The translations under genes were made by a program, and so were the position numbers. Source: Rhytidiadelphus loreus (lineage: Eukaryota; Streptophyta; Bryopsida; Hypnales; Hylocomiaceae). Taken from it: 64,000 bases of DNA. Under the pieces are notes generated by a model that did no database searches, was not told where the DNA came from, and saw nothing but the letters and a program-made list of their open reading frames with translations. The DNA lies in NCBI GenBank assembly GCA_947034895.1, contig OX344763.1:19313001-19377000 (forward strand). Direction: 5' to 3'. Shown here piece by piece: positions 12,123 to 22,876 of this stretch (positions within the stretch are counted from its first letter, which is position 1; every line of letters begins with the position of its first letter).

Positions 12123-15100
12123 TTACAAAACACCAAAGAAAGGATTATTGATGGCTGAGGTCAGCTCTGAGCCTGCGACATTCAGCAACATCGCGTCCAC
12201 TTTCTCCCTCGGCATAAATAAGAACTCACTACCGTCTCTCTCAAATCCACAAAGCTGCAGGAACTCCACTCCACCTTGCAGGCTCCCGACTCTCTCCTGT
12301 AACAACCGGCACCAAAGTCAGAACGTGGCACAACACACGACTGAAGACAATCTCTCATCAGGCTCGACCTTTTGTCACTCCAAGGTCGAAGCAGCCTGAA
12401 CGCGCAGGAAGAGGGATGCACTACACACCTGGAAAGCGGCATTTGTCAACCGAATCTTTCGATACTTCTCCTCATCGGGATTTTGTGCTACGTTCCCTAT
12501 ATAGGTCAGCATAGTCTGAAACGCCTTCTTCACCCTAGCATCCTCATCCTGCGACAGAAACATGGACATCAAATTCAACAAGCCAGGATCACAATGCTAA
12601 CTTGAGACAAATGAAATGACGAGCATGGTCTGGCACATAGAGAAGCGACGGAAAGAACAGTCGATAACAGGTTGATCTCTCCTATACAAGAAACGACCAC
12701 TCATACAGCGCACAATCAAGGGGCTTCAACACCAGTGACACCTGAAAAGAGTTCTCAAATTCACCTACGTTGATCCACGAACTCCACGAGCTCAATTTGA
12801 ACTTTGAACGACAGACAAAGACGATACTCTCACATCACACAGCAGCGCACAGGAAAGACGAGGAGAAGTGACTGCACAGAGACGATAGCGATTGATATCA
12901 ACCTTGTGGGCATGTTTCAATCCTCGCAAGCACTCCCGCATGTGCTCGGCCTTCGAAGCTGGTCTTAGGGGAACGAAGGGCTGCCACCAAATCATAGGAA
13001 AACGTTTAGTCACTGTGTCACATGCCACAAAAGGGTAAACCCTATAATATGTAGACTCTGCAATCTCTGAATCAACTGTAAACCACGTACATCTTCGCAG
13101 GACTATACCTAGAAAGTCAAATGAACACTTGTCGGTCATTATTTCCCATACATAACACGCAGGAGTCAGTGTAGGCATCACTTAAAACCTACTCATGGAT
13201 CAGAGGGTGATCTGCATTACTAGAGAAAATAACCGACCTTCTTTTCCTCGTGTGGGGGTGGTGCAGCCTCTGCAGTCTTTGGATCTTCAGGAGGCAAGCC
13301 CAACTTTCGCCGTCTCTCCGCCTGAACAAGCACCAAACACAGCGTTCGCTCATTAGGTTCACAATAATCCGGATCTCAAAATTGGTGGCACTCACCACAT
13401 TCAAGAAAGAATACAAAAGACAGATTCGTGCAATACCTTATCTTCCTCCACCTTTTGGCGAATTTTCAGCCGAGCACGTTGCTCTTCTTCTTTCTCAGAC
13501 TTCCTGAAGGCTAAGATCCTAGAACCACAAAGTAAAAACGCTGAACATCAGGAACGATGAACCTCTCACAGTTGAGGTAGCCACGTTGACAGAAAATTAG
13601 TAGGAGAATTGTTCACATCATCCAAAATGAGGTTCATACATTCACTGCCTCGATACTTGACCATGCCAAGAAATCGATAACTTCAAGTTCTTGAATAGCA
13701 AAGATCAGTGCAAAAACTTACTTCTGCCGCTCCTGTTGTTCTTCGATGCGTCTTGCTTCTTGTAGCTCCTTACCTATGCGAATCCGTTCCTGCATTCAGA
13801 TCTCAGCATAGACTTAATCGCACAGTTCACGAGGACCATATACAAATAGATGCAATCGGAATCTGAAAGTAAGCTCAGGTTCTGTTGGTAAAGCTTTTTC
13901 ATTTTTGGCATCTCTAAACCCTAACAACGAAGTGCATACTTGCTGACCATGTTCCCCGCACCACATCAGACAATCTTACGCATACGTACCCTCTCTCGTT
14001 CTTTCTCCATCCGCCTCTCCTCTTCCTCTTTCTTCCTTTTGGCTCTCACTCTGCAAATGAAAAACAGGAGGTTACACAACCAAATGTTCGCGAAACCAAG
14101 ATCCATATTGTCAAAGTTTTGAGGTAAGACGAGCGGGAAATCCTACACCGACATAATATGACCGATAATGAAATTCATGATATGGTGAGGATGTCTATAT
14201 CAGAAAAAGATACTTACACAAGTTCCTGGGCCTTCGCCTTGGCCTCTTCAGGAGTTAACAGCGACTGAATAGAAGTGTTTGAGTCAGCAGCAACCTGCAT
14301 GTTCATAACCATAATCGATATTAGTTCTTCAACTATCTCGCCACTATTCAAGGGAAGCACGTCATAAGAAGCCTAGACCCGGCATCTGGTATGCATGGAA
14401 CAGGTCATTCCCTTCTCAACTCGTTTCTCATCTAAAGCAGTTCCAAGAGCAAGAGGGTTCAGAACAATTACGAAACAGTCGAATGTTGAATGTAATAAAA
14501 TAAAAAGTCACGGGCATACCAGAGGCATTTCATCAATATCGGGGTCGGACTCATGTTCCACGATCCAGTTCACGGCAGTCTCAACGTTGCTGCTCCCTGC
14601 ACATGAAAATGCGTTCATCAGCCTAAAATCTAGATGCGTCCCTCATGCAGCCAAGTCGAAAGTGTTCCTAGCTCAACCAAACCCTATCTACGAGCAAATA
14701 GGCTGCCGGATATAAGTCGCAAACAACTGACAGGTGCTGTTACTGGTTCAAGCCTTCTGTACTTCTATATTTTGATCGAGTTCACGCTCTCCAGTTACTC
14801 TACAAATATCCCCGGAAGTTCCTGGCGTGATTATCCCACAAAAAAATTGAAACTGTTCAATGTTATCTGTCAGAAGACTAAGAAAAGTGCAGCACCTGTG
14901 AAATGAAGAGCACGGGTAGAACGAGCAGCAGGGAATCCCATCGATTCCAGCTCGGCAAGTGCTTCCTTATTCACTTCTGGCACAATCATCTCTGCAACGA
15001 GTTGCACACCAAACATCAGGACAGTTACCAAATCCACCTCAACCTGGTTCGAAAAGGTCAAAACGCCCTCACGGGGACATGGGAATGTTGTACGAGCTCA

Positions 15101-16877
15101 AGGTCACAGAAGTGACACTAGGAACTGTGCGAAGAAATCATCGACTACCTGGAGCACTTCCAGCACTCCCCTCTGCACCAGAACCACTCGGACCTGCAGC
15201 CGGCTTGGTCTCCAACACGATAGGTTTCGCCGTCTCTGCTGTTTTGTCTGCGAAATCGGCATGACCCGTCCTCTTCGTATGCAAATCTTGTTCCTGCGTT
15301 TGGTGAAAATACGGAAAAAACGAGTCACGATGAAGTCAACGGTTTCCTTGCTATTACTCTTCTCGTCTGAAGCTTCACCACATTCAGGTACCGTAACCAG
15401 AAATATTTGTAAGAGCTCTGTATCTCACACGTCGTACACTTCTACCCGTGGACTCACGGAAGAACAAAGGCACAGCCTACATTCCAACTCCAAAAATGGC
15501 CATCGGGGTCCCCTCATTCTTAAGGGCGGTATGACCACGACGATACAAGTGCATTGCACGCTTGCTGGTGCTTCTGCAGAAAATTGTAAAGACTGGCAAG
15601 CAAATTGGCAAATGACGAGTTCTAGCAGCAAAAATCACAACAAAGGCATTCAGTCCAACAAGATGCTCATTTGACAAATCAAACAACACGGCAAAATGAG
15701 AGTTGAGAGGAGACCGTTTGAGTTCGGCATGGCTTGCCGCAGGTAGTGCACACCAAGTTGAGTACCTGAGCTCAGAATACAGACAGACACATCAAGTGAA
15801 AATAGAAATATGGTAGCGCTTTTTCCTGTTAAACCTACTCAATACTGATTTGAAAATCATTTGAGACCTAATTTGGGCATCTAGGTCCCTAAGGAGTTAA
15901 ACCTAAGCATGTCCGCAGCAACTCCAGTAGAGTATGTCAACAACGATTCTAAACAGAATCCGTGAAGAAGACCGCGATCCACGAAGCCTACGAATCACGT
16001 GGGAGCACAACGTAGTCGCTTCCGCAGTCGGTATCTTAAATAATTACCCAACAAACACACTACTTATAGAAACAATAAGTGTCCTCAACTGATAACTTGA
16101 CCAGATGCGGATTGAAACAAACTCTTGCCAGAGACGCAGACTTACCTATAATCACGATTTGATAGGACAACACAAGAACTCATTCCAGCGAACAAAAAAA
16201 TCCAACTCATAAAACCAATAATTAAATTCGTGATCGGTCTCTCCAACACGATCTCAAACCCTATCTGACAAATCACCACTTCAATCGCGAGTAAACAGTC
16301 AACGCAAAGTATCCCAGGGCTCCCAGAATGCCATTCACACAACAAGAGAACAGAACCCAAAGCTCATGCCTACGTACAAAAATACATCACCTCAACTATC
16401 CCAAGCTTCGCAACTTATCACTACAACAAGAACAGGACAGAGAGTCCCGAATTCATCAAGGAATAAAGAATTGCATCGGCAATCGTCTCGATCGATTACC
16501 AGACGGAAAACAAAAGGGCACCGTCCAAAAAAAACTCGCATCTCTCATACGCCATGGTCGAACACGTTTTCCAATCCTAATTCCTCAATGCTCGTTCCTT
16601 CTCAAAGAAAACCCCGCGGACAATCAAAAAACATGGACTAACATGCAGAATCGGCGCGGATGTTTCTATTCCGATGGCCGGCGATCTCTGCTTCGATGCG
16701 TTAGCGGAGGAGAATGCCAATGAGAAGTGCGACTGAGGTTAATGTTGTGAACTAAGTTACCGCCTGCGTGGATTCTTGGAAATTGGTGTGTCCGGTGAGT
16801 TCGGCATGCTCCTGCGCCTCCTCCACACTCCGCAACTGCGCCTGGCAATCGCCGCACTCCAGCGACAGACCCGCCAT
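12123..16877 (-). CDS. C2H2 / UBA / PUB-domain ubiquitin adaptor
   Basis: Complete 13-exon gene, 409 residues. Exons from the start: 16761-16877, 15715-15765, 15149-15293, 14896-14991, 14520-14596, 14218-14294, 13990-14050, 13722-13789, 13437-13518, 13238-13321, 12903-12980, 12429-12548, 12123-12296. All junctions are GT..AG, frame phase holds throughout, and the sum is 1,230 nt. The start ATG has G at +4. Domains: C2H2 fingers at C8-C11-H24-H30 and C45-C48-H61-H67; a UBA domain at about 112-155; a charged Glu/Arg/Lys coiled-coil region at about 180-260; and a PUB (PUG) domain at about 305-400. The order matches the conserved plant family that includes Arabidopsis At1g04850 (annotated UBA/TS-N protein). 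UBA domains bind ubiquitin and PUB domains typically bind p97/CDC48, so a role as a CDC48 cofactor is inferred. Only the exon 6 donor, near a repeated GTGTAAGT, is slightly uncertain. Confidence 0.93.
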
Positions 16878-16969
16878 AGCTCCACAAACGCCAACAAAAC
16901 GCTCAAGCGTACTTCCTCCTAGCCTCGTCTTCCCCGCACACACCAAGCCTAATCGTGACTAAGATTAGT

Positions 16970-18002
16970 GTGTCACTAAACCCAATTAACCACAATAATT
17001 GAAGACGCTAATTAGACCCAATTTAACATAGTAGTTGAACGTAGTTTAAAACACACTAATTGAACCCAATCAAACACGATGCACTAATAATGAAATTTAT
17101 TGTTATTAGCCAAACAAAATTGATTTTAAAATGCTTTAAATTTTTACTTCCGATAAATATTTTTACCCTCTTTGAATAGTCTTGATATCTATCCTCTTGA
17201 CAAAAATGTTCATCATGAGTGAAAACTTATAGCATTTTCAAAATCAATATTGTGATAATAATTCTTTTCATTATTAGCATAGTTCCAAAGTCCCTTACAC
17301 TGTTTGATTTTGTCTAATGGTAATTCTTTGGATCATATTGTAGCGGGGCAACAATCATTTCTATAGGTAAAATGTATATTATTTAGATAGTAGACATTGT
17401 TGACCATGACATCATAAAGATTTATAGGTGATCACAAACAAATCAAAATATTTTTTAATATGATAGATTTGATATCATTAAGTTAATCTAATAGTCATAA
17501 AATCATTTCTTGCATTAGAGTCTTTATTTTATTCTTATTTTAAATTGTGTTTGAATTCTAATTCAACTTGTAATTCTTTTAAATGAAATGAAAGTAATAT
17601 AATTGAATGAAATTTAATCATATTCATTTTTTTCCTTTTGAAGTTGAGGTGTAGTTTTTCTCTCACAACTTTTAGTTATGAAGAGTTGATCAATAAATAA
17701 TTTCTACTTTAAAGAAGAAGAACTTTAAGTTCTTTTAAAAAAAAATTAAATGGAATTCAAGTAGAGAGCAAAATTTCATGACTTTTAAATTAATTCTAAT
17801 ATTTAGTGCTTGAACTAAAGAAAAAAATAGGGAAAAAATCAATTAAAAGATAGTCATCAATCCATTATAATATTTAAATTAAATATCTTATTAAATAGTG
17901 TATACAATGGTTTATATTTTTCTATATATAATCCTACTTCCTTTAAAATGTCCTACGTAATCCATCTTGACTCGTGTAAGATTATACTTTCTTTTCTTGT
18001 TC
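16970..18002. other. AT-rich spacer, no gene seen
   Basis: This lies upstream of the UBA/PUB gene. The first part should contain that gene's promoter, but no motif can be assigned with confidence. The rest is AT-rich with no supported open frame. Confidence 0.5.
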
Positions 18003-18511
18003 ACTATGCACCCAAAAGAGGCAGTCATACATTTGGTTTATCATTAGTTGCCCCCCCCTCTCCCAAAAATGAATAGGCCATTGATTTTTTTTAAATGCTT
18101 CCCTCTCCAGAATGCTGTTGATTTCTCAAAATTTCTTAAGTCATTAATCTTTGAGATTGAATCTAAGCCATCCATCCAAATACAAATATGGATACAAAAT
18201 CAAAATACAAATATAATATAGATATGGATTCGGTACCAAAATACAGATACTGATACTTGATATTGAAAATATTGTACAATACAAATACAAATACGATATA
18301 CGGATAAGGGATTTTCATTGTCCCATATTGTTTGTCATGTTAACCTCATTCAAAAAATTACAAGTAGGGGGATGAAAGAAATTAATTTTAATTCCTTTTT
18401 AAACCCAAGGTGAAGAAGTCTGGAGGGGAGTTTAAAATTAATTAATTAAAGTTTTGAGTGCATAGTGACAGAAGTGTCACTATACCCAAAAGTGGTTGTA
18501 ACAGCCACAAC
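18003..18511. repeat. Dispersed MITE-like repeat, copy 2
   Basis: Second copy of the repeat at 2639-3192, in the same orientation and visibly similar along its full length. It keeps the ACTATGCACCCAAAA start and the inverted GAGTGCATAGT end at 18466, then the same extension into 'agtggttgtaacagccacaac'. The flanks differ between the copies, which fixes the left boundary. No clear target duplication. Confidence 0.6.
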
Positions 18512-20599
18512 ACACAACAATATAGTAATAATTCAATAGTAGAAAGCATCTCTAGTGTGGGGTCAAGTGAATAGGGGCTAATATATAATGTATTTGAACA
18601 CTTCTATTTGTAATGTGTAGATATCTAGTACATATCAAAGAATATCTTCTTTTGATAATGCACAATCAAATCAAATATTACATTACATGATTGTTTTAGG
18701 GAATTATTATATAGAATATTCAAACTAAAATTTGAAACCTCAACCAAGTGATTCTTCAATTATTAGAAGAATATCCTACATAAAGGTCACATTGGGCATA
18801 AATTAAATCATTTATGTCAAAAAAAATGTCACATGTCATTTTGTATGTGAAAACCTCTAAAATTTTGATGTGAAAATTCAATTTCAATACTTTCTTTTTT
18901 AAATTAACTCTTGCCTACATTAATCCTAACTTTAAAAATGTCTAAAATCAATGTGTGAAATTCCACTTGAAGCATGTAAATAGGTAACAACACTTTAAAG
19001 AGATATTTTAGTATGTTTTGAGACACCTAAAAAATGATCTTGAATGAACACTTCCAAGACTTAAAATCACATTAATTTTCAAAAACAAACAACAAGAGGA
19101 TGGGGACTATTATTTGAAGCAACTAATGAAAGTTGATACATTTTGTGCTTTAAGGCAGTGCAAGAATTTGAAGGATGTGTCTACTTTTTATATAGAAGCC
19201 ATTTTATATAAAATTTACCCTCATGTGGCAAACATACATGGATTGTCAAAATTCAAGTAATAAAATACAAAAATTCATTGTAAAAAGCGACTCATAATAA
19301 AACTTAATTGAATTGAATAAAACAACAAAATATGCTTCAAACTTCTTAGTCTACTTGTAATAATTCAACTACATTGATTTGTCCTATGTAGAGGCACTAA
19401 TTTCTTAGGTGTCACTAATTGCCCTCTGAAACTAATAGGACAAATGAATGTACTCTACAATGTTTTATCTTACCATAAATATCAAAGATTCTAGACCAAT
19501 TCATAGCTTCAGATTCCTTTCCATACACATACATCCTTCCTAGTGCAGCTTCCAAAGTTCATTATATTTTGTTGTTTACTTTTACCAAATTTTGTTCTAA
19601 GAAGCCACACTTGTGGGCTATGCTTAGTGGTATATATATGGGATGTCTAGTCTACCTAATCAACTAATTATAAGGGCAAACTTCCATGTACAAAAATCAA
19701 CCAAATTTGGCAAAAAAGACAAAAGATATTATAGAATTGTACATAGATGTGTGGAATATGCACAAGAAGAAAATTATAATTATTGGTTGGCAAAAGTATG
19801 GGGAGAGGCCCATGAAAAGTGGAGGAGGCAACTTTTCAACTTCTAAAAAAATAATTTTAATATTGGACTTTAATTTCTTGGTTGCTTTTAGTTTGGTACC
19901 AAGGCAAAACTATTCATAAAATGTACTTTTTCCCTATTCACATAAAATTTTAAACATCATGAAAGTTGGTGAAAGCAATTCTCATTCTGAAAAACTATAG
20001 AGTTGTTTCTTAATATCAATTCTACTTGGAAGTTTGTCTCTAAGCCCAACCCAAGTCTTTGACTTTGATTCCAACTTCCATTGCTGGTTGTTGATATATT
20101 ATGGTAGTAAATTCTTAATATCCACTCCAATACCTACTTAGATATCCTTGCTAGTATCCATTAAAATATACACCCTTCATTTGCAAGTTTTGATTTTTTC
20201 AAGTCCTTCTTAAAGAAAGGTTGAAATTTTTTTGCCTTAATTTTGAAGGGCTTTAATTTTTTCTCCTTTTCCATACAACCATTTTGCAAGGAAAAAGGCA
20301 ATTCAACCTTCAAAATCTAACAATGCTTCAAGAATGCTTAGTCAAGGTGAGTCTAGTATTAAGTATATGCTATCCTATGTTTTCAACTTTAAAAATTTGT
20401 AAAATATTACTGAAAGTGTCATAAAATTATGAAACCACTTGAGTTACATTTCTCTTGCCAGTTTGCTAATGACATCACCAAATTTTGTTAGGCATTCGAC
20501 CTTTGAAGGAAAAAATATACAAGCTCAAACATCCAACTTTCCGACTACTTTCATCAAAAGTCCATGAATTTGAATGCATCAAGAAAATGAAAACATTTA
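18512..20599. other. AT-rich spacer, no gene seen
   Basis: Only short AT-driven frames, for example 19643-19846, which has no recognisable domain. No strong repeat was noticed. Confidence 0.5.
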
Positions 20600-20664
20600 C
20601 TCATTATGAGTGTTGAAGATGTTCTGTACAATTTTGAAATACCTAATTCACATGTTTTAGGAGA

Positions 20665-20735
20665 TTTGGTTCCTTGTGACTAATGTGACTAATTCCAAAA
20701 GGGGCATTAGTCACATTAGTCACAAGGAATCAAAT
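20665..20735. repeat. Hairpin in tandem copy 1
   Basis: Near-perfect inverted repeat with arms of about 30 bp around a 4-9 base centre. The arms contain the 9-mer GTGACTAAT twice and end in TTTGGTTCCTT / AAGGAATCAAA. Confidence 0.85.
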
Positions 20736-21014
20736 TGCCCACAACTTTTGATTGAGAAGGACTACTCCTTGGAGAATTTGCATGTATGTTGTGAACTATA
20801 GAAGACAGCTCTATGCCAATTTGTGGGAGCATTGGACACTTTTAGATTTTTCTCTATTTTTTTATTGTTTTATTCTCTAATTTCAAAATAAATAGAAATT
20901 GACCTTTGTATGTCAAATTTCATATGCCAAGATTCTTGCTTAGCACTCATTGTGAGTGTTAAAAGTGTCTTGGGTAGTTTCCAAACACCTAATTCACATG
21001 TTCTGACTAGGAGA

Positions 21015-21085
21015 TTTGGTTCTTTGTGACTAATGTGACTAATGCCCCTTTTGGCATTAGTCACATTAGTCACAAGGAACCAAAT
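21015..21085. repeat. Hairpin in tandem copy 2
   Basis: Same hairpin as in the first tandem copy, with a slightly different centre (GCCCCTTTTGGC). Arm substitutions differ between the copies, so the hairpin existed before the tandem duplication diverged. Confidence 0.85.
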
Positions 21086-21375
21086 TGCCTACAACTTTTG
21101 ACTAAGAAGGACCAACCCTTGGAGAATTTGCATGTATGTTGTGAAGTATAGAAGACAACTCTATGCCAATTTGTGGTAGCATTGGGCACTTTTAAATTTT
21201 TTCTCTATTTTTTTATTGTTTTATTCCCTAATTTCAAAATAAATAGGAATTGACCTTTGTATGTCAAATTTCATATGCCAAGATTCTTGCTTAGCACTCA
21301 TTGTGAGTGTCAAAAGTGTCTTGGGCAATTTCCAACCACCAAATTCACATGTTCTAGGAGATTTGGTTCCTTGTT

Positions 21376-22860
21376 ACAAACTTTGACCTTGTAATTATTA
21401 ATATTTTTTTCTTTGCCCTAAATTTTTATGGGCATTTGTCTTCACTAGAACTACTAATTTTAGGAGGCCCTAATATGGCCCAATTCCCTAAATGTACACT
21501 ATTTGTACAAGTTGCTTTTTTATAGTCTACAAGAATGTATAAACAATGTAGATTTTATGAGGTAGGCAATTTTAGAGCCCCATGCCATTTCAACTTCAAA
21601 TTTTTTTAACTAACTTCACAAAGCTTCAAAAAATACGAAACAACTTGGACTAAATGTCAATTTCCATTTTCTTTCAATGAAAATTTTCTGAAAGTATTTG
21701 AAGACGTTTCACCTCAGCAAAATTAAATTCTAGCCCTTATATGGTCCATTTGTGGACCTTCTAGCTTCTGTTTGGAAAAGGGGGTTTGCACAGACCTCAA
21801 AAGGTGTTCCCCAGCTACGTACGTTCTGGAATTCCACTCACTGCCGGCACTTAGCGCCACATGACAAGTCAACTGAAGGAGGCAAGTTTTTTCTTCACTT
21901 ACGGCTGGAGGCTCAACTCTTTCCAACAACAAGTTGCATTGTTTCTTCACTTGTGGCCGCAGGCTTAGCTCTTTCAAATGACAAGTTGCGTTCAACTTTG
22001 CATGAATTGCATTGTACTGAAGTTGTTAGTTTTCCTCAGATTAGGTTTGATGTTCAAGAAGTTGTGTCCTAGGAACATGGTTATTAGAACACTGCAATTC
22101 TCTTAATAATTAATTGAATGATTCTTTGTTTAGATCATGGTGTAGTATTTTTGTTGGTTCCTTTCCTAGTAGTGTGTAGTTATATTGATTTGTGTTCTTT
22201 CCTATATGTAGGTGAATGAAGAGTTGACCTAAATTTTATTCCTAGATCTAATCTTTGAATAGTATCGGCTAAAGAACATGGATAGTGAAGGAGGAGAGAG
22301 TTCAAGGCGTGCAAGGTATCGACTGCACCCTTATCGAGCGCCGCGTCCACTTTCAAGTCAAGGGTGATCTCCATCGCAAGTATCACAAATGCCGCAAGAG
22401 GCACAGAATGGTAAGTTACATTTTGTATTTCATTTATGTACTTGAAATTCCAAAAAACTTTGGAGGATTTCATTTTAGGGCATTGACTCATAGATGAAGA
22501 CAACAAGAGATCAAAACAATGCCATGCCACTTTTGCATTCAAACAAACTCAATTGATGAGTTCGCCTTTTATCTTGGAAGTCGTCATTGTTAGGCTGCAT
22601 ACTATTGTTCTTTTAGCATCTTCAATTGCATTGCTATTGCAGGTATACTTTCACCTAGAATGTTTTTTTTTCTATTCAATTGTTGCCAAAATTGCTCATG
22701 TATGTGACTTGAAGATTGAACCTTTAGCATTGTTAGAGTATTTTTAGTCATTTTTGCTATAGCACTTCTTAATATAGTGCACTTGTTTTGGAAAATAGTG
22801 GCCTAGAGATTTAGAGAATTCTAATAAAAATGGTGCAAGTGGAGTCAAACTTGGCATTGC
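21376..22860. other. Spacer with unrecognised short frames
   Basis: Open frames at 21752-22072 (plus) and around 22279-22411 (plus, Arg/Ser-rich, followed by a plausible GTAAGT donor) could be exon remnants, but no family is recognised and the second has an in-frame stop. Given the E1 fragment that follows, this may be the 5' side of a captured or decayed gene. Confidence 0.3.
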
Positions 22861-22876
22861 AGTATGTTTCCATAAT

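Larger units (their letters stand above)
20600..21375 (+). repeat. Tandem repeat, unit about 350 bp
   Basis: Two full copies and a partial third. The phrase AATTCACATG recurs at 20645, 20991 and 21342 (spacings 346 and 351), with long near-identical stretches between. The first two copies each contain a hairpin (20665-20735 and 21015-21085). The third copy keeps the left arm start but diverges where the hairpin would be. No coding function seen. Confidence 0.85.
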
